DNA of 64,000 bases from Nitrospirota bacterium (GTDB taxonomy: Bacteria; Nitrospirota; Nitrospiria; Nitrospirales; Nitrospiraceae), in the NCBI GenBank assembly GCA_026387665.1, contig JAPLLG010000013.1, positions 372,001-436,000 on the forward strand. Reading direction: 5' to 3'. The notes below the pieces were generated by a model. It was not told the origin of the DNA, made no database searches, and saw only the letters and a list, made by a program, of their open reading frames with translations. Shown piece after piece: positions 38,105 to 46,882 of this stretch; positions within the stretch are counted from its first letter, which is position 1, and each line of letters begins with the position of its first letter. A program made the translations under genes and the position numbers.

Positions 38105-39202
38105 ATGATGAATGTGATGATGGAAAGCAAAAACGGACGGGCTGCGGACTCACCCCTGGCGCTGGAACAGGGGATGACGCTGATCGAATTGATGGTAGGG
38201 CTGGTGGTGGCCATGGTGGTGACCGCCGCGGCCTTCACAATGCTGATTACGACTCAAAAGGCCACGAAAGCCAACGATCAAGTGGTTGAGACGCAGCAAA
38301 ATGTGCGCATTGCGATGGACCTGCTGTCCCGCGATATCAAACTGGCAGGATTCGGCATGACGGGGCCGGTCGGAGCTTGTGCGACGGCCATCGTTCCGAT
38401 GGACCAGACGCCTGCTGGCGTTGATCGGGGGCCCGACTCTATTCGTCTGTTAGTGCCGATCGGAAAGTCGAGTACTCCCGCCTGGAGCCTTATGAGCGGG
38501 ATCGGGGGCACAGCCAGCTTCAACCAGGTTACGCTTCCGACCGGCGCCGTGGCAGATATGGCGACGGAGGCAGGCGGAAGTTTGACCGGCGCGGTTGTGA
38601 CGATCGGAGGCGTCGCTACGGTTTCCGTCACCTCCGTTACCGGCAACAGCCTGAACTTTGCGTCGATCCCTGCGCCGACAGCCTTTCCTGCCGGCATGCC
38701 GGTGTATCTGCTGCAATGCGTGACCTACTCGATCGGGACCACGGTCGCAATCTGCAGCGGGGATGCGCCCTGCCTGCTTAGAAATGGCGTGTCCGTCGCC
38801 GACGGAGTCGAGGACATTCAATTCGCCTATGCCTGCGACGGGTGTAATAACGCGGTCAACGGGGGGGCTGCTGACCGAATCATCGACAACCAAGGGGGCG
38901 CCGCCGGTTTCGATCAGGCGGACTTCATCACCGATAATACGTGGAACGTTGCGCCCATGACACCGGACAAGATCCGCTTGGTGCAGGTGAGTATCGTCGC
39001 GCGGCAAACGGACTCAGACCAAGGATTGGGCGAAGGACGAGGCGCCGCCTCCCTTTCGCCGACCGGCTTGCAGGTGAGCGACCATAACCATGCGCAGGGC
39101 CTCTTTGCTGCGGGCGATTTCGCCGGGCTGAATCCTCCCTATTCGGACTATCGTCGGCGCGTGCTGACCCGAACGGTTGAAACGCGCAATCAGCGGATGT
39201 GA
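38105..39202 (+). CDS. pilW: PilW family minor pilin (module 2)
   Basis: A 365-residue PilW. The leader ends EQG and the mature N-terminus is MTLIELMVGLVVAMVVTAAAF with Glu at +5; +1 is Met, an allowed variant. TQQNVRIAMDLLSRDIKLAGFGM is the family hallmark. Cysteines in CVTYSIG and YACDGCNNAV suggest disulfides in the exported beta domain, and the C-terminal VSIVARQTDSDQG with YRRRVLTRTVETRN is typical. Confidence 0.9.
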   Translation: MMNVMMESKNGRAADSPLALEQGMTLIELMVGLVVAMVVTAAAFTMLITTQKATKANDQVVETQQNVRIAMDLLSRDIKLAGFGMTGPVGACATAIVPMDQTPAGVDRGPDSIRLLVPIGKSSTPAWSLMSGIGGTASFNQVTLPTGAVADMATEAGGSLTGAVVTIGGVATVSVTSVTGNSLNFASIPAPTAFPAGMPVYLLQCVTYSIGTTVAICSGDAPCLLRNGVSVADGVEDIQFAYACDGCNNAVNGGAADRIIDNQGGAAGFDQADFITDNTWNVAPMTPDKIRLVQVSIVARQTDSDQGLGEGRGAASLSPTGLQVSDHNHAQGLFAAGDFAGLNPPYSDYRRRVLTRTVETRNQRM

Positions 39203-39214
39203 AGGAGTCACGAC

Positions 39215-39853
39215 ATGAGGGGCAGGAGTTTGTTGTGTAATAGCGGAAACCGGGCGGTGAATGAGCAAGGCGTTGCCATGCTGACCGTTCTGCTCATCAT
39301 GCTGATGATGACGGTGCTGGGTGTCGCCGCTCTCACGGTGACCGGATTCGAAAGCCGGATGGCCGGCTTCGTGACCTCGACGGAATCCGCCACGACTGCG
39401 GCAGAGGCCTGTACCGGGACTGCCGTCAATGTGCTCCAGCAGACGATTGATCCCTATGTGGGTGGCGGGACCGTGCCGGCAGCTTTTTTGAGCAATGCCA
39501 CTCCTGCCGGGCCTGTCCCCCAAGCGAATGCAACGGTGTTGGGTCAGGAAATCATGGGCCAGCTCGACAACAACCTCGATGTACCGGTCGGTACAGGCGC
39601 AGCACCCAATTTAGATCAGACGGTCGGGGCCTATCGGGTGAGAGGCGACATCGATCGGCTCTATCTGAAAGGCAAGGCAGGGTCCGGCATGCAGCAGTTC
39701 GCAGGCTATGAGGGCACGGGAAACTCCGCCGTCGGGTCATCCGATGTGTATTACCGGGTCGATTGTATTGCGGAGAATACGGCGACGGGAACCTCCGCGC
39801 GAGTCACAGCGGTCTATGCCTGTACGCTTACCGGAGAGACCTGTCAGAAATGA
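39215..39853 (+). CDS. pilX: PilX family protein (module 2)
   Basis: A 212-residue PilX with the N-terminal EQGVAMLTVLLIMLMMTVLGVAAL membrane helix followed by ESRMAGFVTSTESATTAAEAC, which matches the family QNE/A-rich segment. PilX minor pilins cooperate with PilY1. GAAGGAG precedes the ATG. Its TGA stop overlaps the ATG of the next gene. Confidence 0.88.
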   Translation: MRGRSLLCNSGNRAVNEQGVAMLTVLLIMLMMTVLGVAALTVTGFESRMAGFVTSTESATTAAEACTGTAVNVLQQTIDPYVGGGTVPAAFLSNATPAGPVPQANATVLGQEIMGQLDNNLDVPVGTGAAPNLDQTVGAYRVRGDIDRLYLKGKAGSGMQQFAGYEGTGNSAVGSSDVYYRVDCIAENTATGTSARVTAVYACTLTGETCQK

Positions 39854-40233
39854 GGCAAGACATGGAAGGTCATGACACGATGGATTCAACTGAAATTGAG
39901 CCATCCGCGGTCCGGCTGAGGAGCGCAATCTGTGCGCTCGCCATCATGCTGGCTCTGCAGGAAGGAGCGGCGCCGAAACTTTTCGCGCCGATTGCTTGGG
40001 CTGAATCGTCGAATGCCGAGTCCCGTGGTTCTTTAGAGGAAGGTGAAATCACAGGAGTCGGTCAGGCCACTCTCGATGTGCAGGGCACGACCTATCGTCT
40101 GCACCAGAAAATGACCCTTTTGGATGATGAAGGTAAGCCGATGGAATGGAGCCAGCTCAGGCCGGGGCTGATTGTTCAGTACCAGCTCAAAGAAGGGGCC
40201 CTTTATAAGATCATCGTGATCATACCGAGGTAA
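39850..40233 (+). CDS. PilY2-like exported protein
   Basis: A 127-residue product starting by ATGA overlap with pilX (ATG 39862 with a GAGG site is an alternative). A hydrophobic segment (RSAICALAIMLALQEGAA) precedes a small beta domain: EITGVGQATLDVQGTTYRLHQKMTLLD, then SQLRPGLIVQY. This resembles PilY2, a small accessory protein next to PilY1 in Pseudomonas. Here it lies upstream of pilY1. Similarity is by pattern only. Confidence 0.65.
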   Translation: MRQDMEGHDTMDSTEIEPSAVRLRSAICALAIMLALQEGAAPKLFAPIAWAESSNAESRGSLEEGEITGVGQATLDVQGTTYRLHQKMTLLDDEGKPMEWSQLRPGLIVQYQLKEGALYKIIVIIPR

Positions 40234-40319
40234 GAAAGCTACGTGAGCCGTGCCTGTCAGCCTCAACTAGGTGGAAGAGCCGGTTGGGTGCATGACCGAT
40301 AGGAGGTGAAAGTACAATT

Positions 40320-43300
40320 ATGAAAACACGATACACCAATTTTGGTGCGACAATTATTTGGCCAGGACTCTGTGTGCTGGGGATGATGCCGCTTTGTTTC
40401 CCATTGGAAGTCAAGGCGCAGGCGATGGCGGATTACACGTCCACTCCACCGTTCATCGCCGACGCGGTGCCTCCGAACGTTTTATTACTGATGGACAACT
40501 CCGGCAGTATGGACAGCTCAGCCTATCATGACAACGCCGAAGCGTACAATTCGAGCAAAGACTACAACGGTTATTTCGCACCCACGAAGTGCTACAGCTA
40601 CGGATCCAATAAATTCACTCCTGGAGCCGATAAGGCTGCAAGTGGAGACCCTTGCAGCGCCGGGGCTCCCTGGCTGGGTAGTTTCTTGAACTATCTGACG
40701 ATGACCAGGATCGAGATCACGAAGTGGGTCATGATGGGTGGCAAATGCGCACCTCGAGCGGTGAACGGTACCTGTTATCCGGGGGGGACGTTGGTTCTCG
40801 AGTCAAGCCCGTCAAATTCCATCGACACTGTTTCCTCGACTGGCGTCAGTCCCTATACGGGGAACAAGTGTTACAGCCGGTCTGGCAGTAACCTGCTTGT
40901 GCGAGCTTCCGGTTGCGGGGGCTCGTCTACCTCTTACACACTCAAGGCTGAGATTGCGGCGGAGCCTGATGGGATCATTCAGGCGGTGGGAAGTAAGGCC
41001 CGGTTTGGCCTGATGGAGTTCAAGGGCGCCGGTGACGGTGGAAAGGTTTTAGCGGATATCGGCGGCAATATTACTTCCCTGGTCAATGCCATCGAATCTA
41101 CCACTGCTTCAACCTACACGCCCCTGGCTGAATCACTCTATGAGGCTACGCGTTATTTCGCGCAGCTTGCTCCGGCCTATACCAACTCGGACTATTCCTA
41201 CAATGTCACCAGCCGCGATCCCTATTATTTCAAGTCTCCCGATTGGAGCTCTACTCCGCCAGGCAACTATGTGACTTGCTGTAAAAGCTTCGTCATGATC
41301 TTTACCGATGGTGAGCCGACGCAGGACACGAACGTTCCTGCGAGCTTGCAGGACTATGCCCATTCCTATCACGCCGCGCACTGTACCAGCACGACGACGA
41401 CCACCTGCGCTGGGCATAAGACCGATTATGCCTCCAGCGGCAAACATTATCTGGATGACGTGGCCTATTACGCCCATACGACGGATCTTCGCCAGACGAC
41501 TTTGCCGGTGCTCAATGAGGCAGGAAAGGATTTGGCCGGGTTCCAGAATGTGACGGTCTATACGTTTTATGCGTTCGGTGAGGCGATCGGGCGGGAGATC
41601 TTACAAACAACGGCCAAGACCGGGGGATTTGAAGACCGAAACGGGAACAATCAGCCGGACTTAGTCGAAGAATATGACAAGGTGAACAATTATACCGGCG
41701 CGCAGGGCGCAGACGGCCTTCCTGACACTTATTTCGAATCGGCCGATGCCGACGACCTCCGGGACAAACTCCTTTCCGCCATCACCAGCATTCTCCAGCG
41801 CAGCGCCTCCGGAACAGCCGTCTCGGTGCTCGCGACTTCATCGACCGGCGACGGGTCGCTGTACCAATCGTTTTTCTATCCCCTCACCTACGAAGGGATC
41901 AGGGATGTTAAATGGACTGGCTATACCCAGGGCCTCTTCCTGGACACCTACGGGAATCTTCGTGAGGACACCAACGCCGACGGGCGGCTGGTCTACACCG
42001 ACGATAAGATCGTGCGGACCAGATTCGACGTGGCGACCAATACCGTGTTCGTCGATCGCTATCACGACAACAACGGCGACGGGAAGGCCGACAGCGCAAC
42101 CGCTTATGAATCGATCGGGTTGCGCGATATGAAGCCGGTCTGGGAGGCAGGCAAACGTCTGGCCTTGACCGATCCGGCGAATCGAACGGTACTCACCTGG
42201 GTGGATCTCAATAATAACGGCTTGGTCGATGCGGGGGAGCAGCTCCCGTTCACCACAGCTAATTCCGCCACCTTGAGTCCTTACCTCAGGGCCGGCGCAG
42301 CTCCCTATACGGCCGACAATATCATCAACTTCATTCGCGGCACCCAGGTCAGCGGTCTGCGCGACCGGCAATTGACTGTGGGAGCCACGCTTGCCGTGTG
42401 GAAATACGGAGATCCGATCCATTCCACGCCGACGGTGATCGGGCCGCCGAAAGAACGGTTTGACTTATTGTACGGCGATTCCACCTACACGGCGTTCTTT
42501 CAACAGTACAAGAACCGCCGCCTGGTGGCCTACCTGGGTTCGAACGACGGGATGATGCATGCCTTCAACGGCGGGTTCTATCATCGAGGGGACGACCCCT
42601 CCACTGGCTCAGCCGTCGAGCATGGCTGGTTCACCAAAAACCCGACGGACAATACAAGCGGCCAAACATTGGGTGACGAGCTCTGGGGTTTCATTCCCTA
42701 TCAGTTGCTTCCCCAGCTGAAGTGGCTGACTCAGGCCGACTATACCCATGTCTATTACGTCGACCTCAAGCCGAAGGTGACCGACGTGAAGATCTTCTGC
42801 GACTCCACGACCGGGGTTACGACAGGCTGTATCAACGGGCAGTCGTCGTCCCATCCCAATGGCTGGGGCACGATCCTGATCGGTGGATTTCGCATGGGCG
42901 GAAGTTGCGGAGCCTGCGCGGCCTCGACCGGCGCACCGACGATGACCGTGAACATCAGCGGGACGAATCGTAACTTCTATACGGCCTATTTCGTGCTGGA
43001 CATCACAGACCCGGAAGTTGCGCCAAAACTGCTGTGGTCCTTCAGTTCATCAGCCCTCGGGCTCTCTACCAGTTATCCTTCGATTGTGCGGACCAGTCCC
43101 GCCGCCGATACGAAGACGGACAATACCAACGCCAAATGGTCTGTCGTGTTCGGCTCCGGCGCCACAGGCTACGGAGGAGAGGCCGGGCAAGGCGCCAAGC
43201 TCTACTCGGTCGATCTTGTGGCAGGGCCGGGGGCTGGCAACAGTCTGGTGACGACGATGGCGGCCGGCACATGGAATTCGTTTATGGCGGATCTCATTAC

Positions 43301-44300
43301 CGTGGATAAGAATTTAGACTATCGATCCGATACGGTCTATGTGGGGCGCACGATCGATCCGACCGACAGCGGTCGTGGATCCTGGTCGGGCAAGATGTAC
43401 CGGCTGACGATGGGGGCCTGTGCTGCGGCGCCTTGTTCGACTGCCACATGGGGAATTGCGTCTGGCGCCAACCGCGTCCCGACGGAAGTGCTCGATACCT
43501 TCCCGCCCAGCGGCACGATCCGCAATATGGGTCCGATCGTGTCCTCGCCGACGTCGACGCTCGATGATACAGGGAAGGTCTGGGTCTTCTTCGGCACGGG
43601 CCGCTACTACAGTACAGTCGACAAGACCAACTCAGACACCCAGTCCTTTTTCGGAGTGAAGGACTCTGTGGCCGGTGCAACCTGCACCCAGAGTACCACC
43701 ACGAATTGTCTCGACAATGATCTGGTGAACGTCTCAAGCGCGCAGGTCTGCGTCCTGAGCGTCGGAACGTGTGGCGGGGCAACCAGCCAGGTGACTGGTG
43801 TGACCGGTGTGACCACTTTTACCGGCACGGGGACCACCTCGTTGATCGGGTTAGTGCAGAGTAAGGACGGGTGGTATACCATGCTCCCTGCGGCCCGTGA
43901 GCGTGTTTTGGTGAATCCTACGCTCGTGGGAGGAATCGTCTTCTTCCCCACGTTTATTCCGAACGACGATATCTGTAGCTCTTCGGGGACGAGTAATCTG
44001 TACGCGCTGTTCTATTTGACGGGGAGCGCCTATACGGAGTCGATTATCGGCACGACGGCATCTGGCAGTAACCAGACCGTCAATCGATCCATGAGTCTCG
44101 GCAGTGGATTGGCCGCCCAGATGGCCATCCAGCTTGGCGGCCAGGGCAGCGGCAGCGGCGGTAGCGGCAACGGCAGCGGCTGCCAAGGCGGGGCGATGGG
44201 CTTTATTAATACGAGTTCCAGCACGATCGTCCAGCCCTGCACAAACTTGGCGAACTCAGTGCGCAGCCGCTATATCGCCTGGATTAACCAGCGAGAATAA
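40320..44300 (+). CDS. pilY1: Type IV pilus tip adhesin/assembly protein PilY1
   Basis: A 1326-residue exported protein. The signal peptide (about 1-35) is followed by a von Willebrand A domain with an intact MIDAS: DNSGS at 59-63, the Thr in YTPLAESLYEA and the Asp in MIFTDGEPT. The C-terminal half is the PilY1 beta-propeller (STPTVIGPPK, LVAYLGSNDGMMHAFNGG, LWGFIPYQLLPQL). Several calcium-loop-like segments are visible, including DNNGDGKAD near 583, EDRNGNNQPD and DLNNNGLVD. The C-terminus carries a Gly/Ser-rich stretch. PilY1 controls pilus extension, adhesion and surface sensing. Confidence 0.95.
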   Translation: MKTRYTNFGATIIWPGLCVLGMMPLCFPLEVKAQAMADYTSTPPFIADAVPPNVLLLMDNSGSMDSSAYHDNAEAYNSSKDYNGYFAPTKCYSYGSNKFTPGADKAASGDPCSAGAPWLGSFLNYLTMTRIEITKWVMMGGKCAPRAVNGTCYPGGTLVLESSPSNSIDTVSSTGVSPYTGNKCYSRSGSNLLVRASGCGGSSTSYTLKAEIAAEPDGIIQAVGSKARFGLMEFKGAGDGGKVLADIGGNITSLVNAIESTTASTYTPLAESLYEATRYFAQLAPAYTNSDYSYNVTSRDPYYFKSPDWSSTPPGNYVTCCKSFVMIFTDGEPTQDTNVPASLQDYAHSYHAAHCTSTTTTTCAGHKTDYASSGKHYLDDVAYYAHTTDLRQTTLPVLNEAGKDLAGFQNVTVYTFYAFGEAIGREILQTTAKTGGFEDRNGNNQPDLVEEYDKVNNYTGAQGADGLPDTYFESADADDLRDKLLSAITSILQRSASGTAVSVLATSSTGDGSLYQSFFYPLTYEGIRDVKWTGYTQGLFLDTYGNLREDTNADGRLVYTDDKIVRTRFDVATNTVFVDRYHDNNGDGKADSATAYESIGLRDMKPVWEAGKRLALTDPANRTVLTWVDLNNNGLVDAGEQLPFTTANSATLSPYLRAGAAPYTADNIINFIRGTQVSGLRDRQLTVGATLAVWKYGDPIHSTPTVIGPPKERFDLLYGDSTYTAFFQQYKNRRLVAYLGSNDGMMHAFNGGFYHRGDDPSTGSAVEHGWFTKNPTDNTSGQTLGDELWGFIPYQLLPQLKWLTQADYTHVYYVDLKPKVTDVKIFCDSTTGVTTGCINGQSSSHPNGWGTILIGGFRMGGSCGACAASTGAPTMTVNISGTNRNFYTAYFVLDITDPEVAPKLLWSFSSSALGLSTSYPSIVRTSPAADTKTDNTNAKWSVVFGSGATGYGGEAGQGAKLYSVDLVAGPGAGNSLVTTMAAGTWNSFMADLITVDKNLDYRSDTVYVGRTIDPTDSGRGSWSGKMYRLTMGACAAAPCSTATWGIASGANRVPTEVLDTFPPSGTIRNMGPIVSSPTSTLDDTGKVWVFFGTGRYYSTVDKTNSDTQSFFGVKDSVAGATCTQSTTTNCLDNDLVNVSSAQVCVLSVGTCGGATSQVTGVTGVTTFTGTGTTSLIGLVQSKDGWYTMLPAARERVLVNPTLVGGIVFFPTFIPNDDICSSSGTSNLYALFYLTGSAYTESIIGTTASGSNQTVNRSMSLGSGLAAQMAIQLGGQGSGSGGSGNGSGCQGGAMGFINTSSSTIVQPCTNLANSVRSRYIAWINQRE

Positions 44301-44301
44301 T

Positions 44302-45234
44302 GTGAAGAGGCGTCAATCTGCATATCTGTTCCTTTTTGCCCTGGGCGTGATAACCGCCGCCTGCACCGCTGAATCATCCTCCGAGGGAGGCAGCGGTTCA
44401 GGCCTGTCAGGGAATCACCTTCCGGTGATTCATGAGGCCACCGTTGCTCCGTCCCCCCTCGTGCTGGCTGCGCCGATTTTCGTACAGATCCATGCTGAGG
44501 ATCAGGACCGTGATGCATTGACCTTTCACCATCAGTGGGTGGTGAATGGCAATCCTTTGCAAGGGCAGACTGATTCGACCCTGCCGCCCGATCTTCTCAA
44601 AAAAGGAGACCGGGTCAGTGTGGAGCTTGTTCCAGATGATGGTAAGGAGCGCGGCGCGATCTATCGCACCGCCGAGGTCGCGGTCATCAACACCCCTCCG
44701 ATCATCTCATCTCTCTCAGTGCGGCCTCAGCCGGCTAAGCCAGGGGACAGGCTCGAAGCGTTCGTAGAGGTAGCGGATCCGGACCGCGATAACATTGAAC
44801 TGTCCTTTCGTTGGTGGCGCAACGCCACGGTTGCCCAGGAGGGGGAAGGAGCCGTTCTCGATACCACGGGTTTCGCTCGAATGGATATTGTGACGGTTGA
44901 GGTGACGCCGCGAGACCGGGCGGCCGTTGGGAAACCGATAAAATCGAAACCGCTCGTGCTGGGCAACAGTCCCCCGGCGATCCTGTCGACTCCTTCCGCT
45001 CCGGTCGGCAGGGAGCGTTATGAGTATGCCGTCAAAGCCATCGATCCGGAAGGGGACCGTATTCGCTATCGGCTTGAGACGGCTCCTCCCGGGATGACGA
45101 TCGAGGCGGATACGGGCCGTATTGTGTGGCTCGTCGCGCCAGAACTCACCGGCACCTACAAAGTTCGGGTGGTGGCCGAAGATAGTCAGGGAGGGACGGC
45201 CTTCCAAGAGTTTGACGTGACGCTTGCGAGATAG
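44302..45234 (+). CDS. Putative lipoprotein with tandem Ig-like domains
   Basis: A 310-residue protein starting at GTG 44302, one base after the pilY1 stop. The N-terminus (VKRRQSAYLFLFALGVITAAC) looks like a lipoprotein signal, though the lipobox TAAC has Thr at -3 instead of Leu. Two PKD/Ig-like repeats (about 45-135 and 135-235; QIHAEDQDRDALTFHHQW and EVADPDRDNIELSFRWW) and a third cadherin/He_PIG-like domain (VKAIDPEGDRIRYRLETAPPGM) follow. Position suggests a surface partner of PilY1. The frame upstream of 44302 overlaps pilY1 and is not coding. Confidence 0.8.
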   Translation: MKRRQSAYLFLFALGVITAACTAESSSEGGSGSGLSGNHLPVIHEATVAPSPLVLAAPIFVQIHAEDQDRDALTFHHQWVVNGNPLQGQTDSTLPPDLLKKGDRVSVELVPDDGKERGAIYRTAEVAVINTPPIISSLSVRPQPAKPGDRLEAFVEVADPDRDNIELSFRWWRNATVAQEGEGAVLDTTGFARMDIVTVEVTPRDRAAVGKPIKSKPLVLGNSPPAILSTPSAPVGRERYEYAVKAIDPEGDRIRYRLETAPPGMTIEADTGRIVWLVAPELTGTYKVRVVAEDSQGGTAFQEFDVTLAR

Positions 45235-45292
45235 ATTTCGTCGAAATCAGGGGGGCTAAGATTCCCTTGCTTGCCTGCCTTATTCCTTTCCC

Positions 45293-45322
45293 TTGTCACG
45301 GCTTTTCCCGGTTTGTTAGAAT
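45293..45322 (+). promoter_or_regulatory. Candidate promoter for phoH-ybeY-ftsY
   Basis: TTGTCA (45293-45298), 18-bp spacer, TAGAAT (45317-45322): five of six matches at each box. An AAGGAGAGG stretch follows at about 45338, 15 bp before the GTG start of phoH. Confidence 0.6.
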
Positions 45323-45361
45323 GGGCACATTCTTATTAAGGAGAGGCCCCGCTCATTACGC

Positions 45362-46414
45362 GTGCGCAAACTTAAACTACGAGAAGGCACCAACACCGCC
45401 GTCCTTTTCGGTCACCACGACCGGCACCTCAAGCTGATCGAGGATGACCTTGGCGTGCGCCTCTCGGCGCGCGGCGAAGAACTCACCCTCGACGGTACGC
45501 CAGACGCGACCCGCCATGCCGAACGTATCCTCACAGAATTGGCCTCTCTGGCCAACGAGGGCATGGTGCTTCAGCCTGAGGACATTACCCACGCCTTGAG
45601 CGCGCTCCGGCATAGTCCCGAGACCCCGATCAAAGAACTCCTGTCCAGTTCCGCCGCGATTGTCACCAAGAAACGATTCGTCGCGCCGAAAACGCCGACG
45701 CAAAAAGCCTATATTGAAGCGATCGAGACGCACGACATCGTGATCGGCATCGGTCCGGCCGGCACAGGCAAGACCTATCTGGCGATGGCGATGGCGGTGA
45801 GCGCCTTGATGAAGAAAGAAGTGAGTCGCATTATTCTGGCGCGACCGGCGGTTGAAGCGGGCGAGAAGCTCGGATTTTTGCCTGGAGATATGTATGCCAA
45901 GGTGAATCCCTATCTCCGCCCTCTGTACGACGCGCTGTTCGATATGATGGACATGGAGCGGGCGACGCGCGCAATCGAGCGGGGCGACATCGAGATTGCG
46001 CCGCTCGGGTTTATGCGAGGCCGTACGTTGAACGATTCGTTCGTTATCCTCGACGAAGCGCAAAATGCGACCGCAGAACAAATGAAGATGTTCCTCACGA
46101 GGCTCGGGTTCCATTCCAAGGTTGTCGTTACCGGCGATATCACTCAGGTGGATCTGCCGCCCGAGCGGGTTTCCGGCCTGATCGAGGTGCGGGAGATTTT
46201 GCGCGACGTCGAGGGGATCGAATTCGTCTATTTCGACGAGCGCGACGTCGTCCGCCATAAATTGGTACAGGACATCATCAAGGCCTACGATCAGCATCAG
46301 GGTTCCGCTCAGTCTTCCAACGCGTCGGGACGGCGTATGTCGTCTCACGGCAAACCGCCGAAGCCTGCCACTCCTTCTTCACCGCTCACGGACTCCTGGG
46401 GCCAGTCTCATTAA
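45362..46414 (+). CDS. ybeZ: PhoH-like ATPase
   Basis: A 350-residue PhoH-family protein that works with the RNase YbeY in rRNA maturation in other bacteria. There is an N-terminal KH-like part (about 1-80). The ATPase has Walker A GPAGTGKT at 131-138, the RPAVEAGEKLGFLPGD motif, Walker B SFVILDEAQNAT and GDITQVDLP. Start is GTG 45362; the shine-like sequence lies rather far upstream. The stop TAA shares its last base with the ybeY ATG. Confidence 0.94.
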   Translation: MRKLKLREGTNTAVLFGHHDRHLKLIEDDLGVRLSARGEELTLDGTPDATRHAERILTELASLANEGMVLQPEDITHALSALRHSPETPIKELLSSSAAIVTKKRFVAPKTPTQKAYIEAIETHDIVIGIGPAGTGKTYLAMAMAVSALMKKEVSRIILARPAVEAGEKLGFLPGDMYAKVNPYLRPLYDALFDMMDMERATRAIERGDIEIAPLGFMRGRTLNDSFVILDEAQNATAEQMKMFLTRLGFHSKVVVTGDITQVDLPPERVSGLIEVREILRDVEGIEFVYFDERDVVRHKLVQDIIKAYDQHQGSAQSSNASGRRMSSHGKPPKPATPSSPLTDSWGQSH

Positions 46415-46878
46415 TGCCAGTCCATATGCAGATTCAGATTCGACGTGTGACGTTCGACCAGGCTCGCCTGGATCGACAGGCGCGGGCGATTCTTTCATCT
46501 GTCGGGGAGTCGTCGGCTGAATTGGGCATCCTGTTCGTGGGCGATCGGCGGATGAAGAGCCTCAATCATCGGTATCGGGGGAAAGCTCGCACGACCGACG
46601 TGCTGGCCTTTGCGATGAGGGAGGCGCCCCATGCTTCAGCCGGACTGCTGGGCGACGTGGTGATTGCCGTGCCGACGGCAGTTCGCCAAGCAAAAGAGGG
46701 AGGGCGATCGCTGGATGAAGAACTCACCGTGTTATTGGTCCATGGCATTCTGCATCTCTGTGGTTACGACCATGAGCGGAGCGAGCAGGAAGCGCGCCGG
46801 ATGCAGCGTCGTGAACGGATGGTTCTCCGGTCGATCGGGTCGATGCCGAAACGAGTAAATCGAAAGCAGCACGAGTAG
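46414..46878 (+). CDS. ybeY: Endoribonuclease YbeY
   Basis: Single-strand-specific metallo-endoRNase involved in 16S rRNA 3' maturation and ribosome quality control. The zinc motif HGILHLCGYDH begins at H110 (ligands H110, H114, H120). LNHRYRGKARTTDVLAFAM is the other family hallmark. Length (154) is normal; the C-terminal tail is basic. Translation is coupled with the PhoH-like gene (TAATG). Confidence 0.96.
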   Translation: MPVHMQIQIRRVTFDQARLDRQARAILSSVGESSAELGILFVGDRRMKSLNHRYRGKARTTDVLAFAMREAPHASAGLLGDVVIAVPTAVRQAKEGGRSLDEELTVLLVHGILHLCGYDHERSEQEARRMQRRERMVLRSIGSMPKRVNRKQHE

Positions 46879-46882
46879 ATCT

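Noticed and set aside
39763-39849. Upstream part of the frame of the PilY2-like gene
   Set aside because: It overlaps the conserved-frame end of pilX; the ATGA overlap at 39850 gives a sensible start.
44104-44301. 66-residue upstream extension of the Ig-like lipoprotein
   Set aside because: It is the Gly/Ser-rich 3' end of pilY1 read in another frame (poly-Ala/Arg); the lipoprotein signal begins at GTG 44302.
45377-46348. 323-codon minus-strand frame opposite phoH
   Set aside because: Shadow of the conserved PhoH-like ATPase in a GC-rich genome; composition not protein-like.
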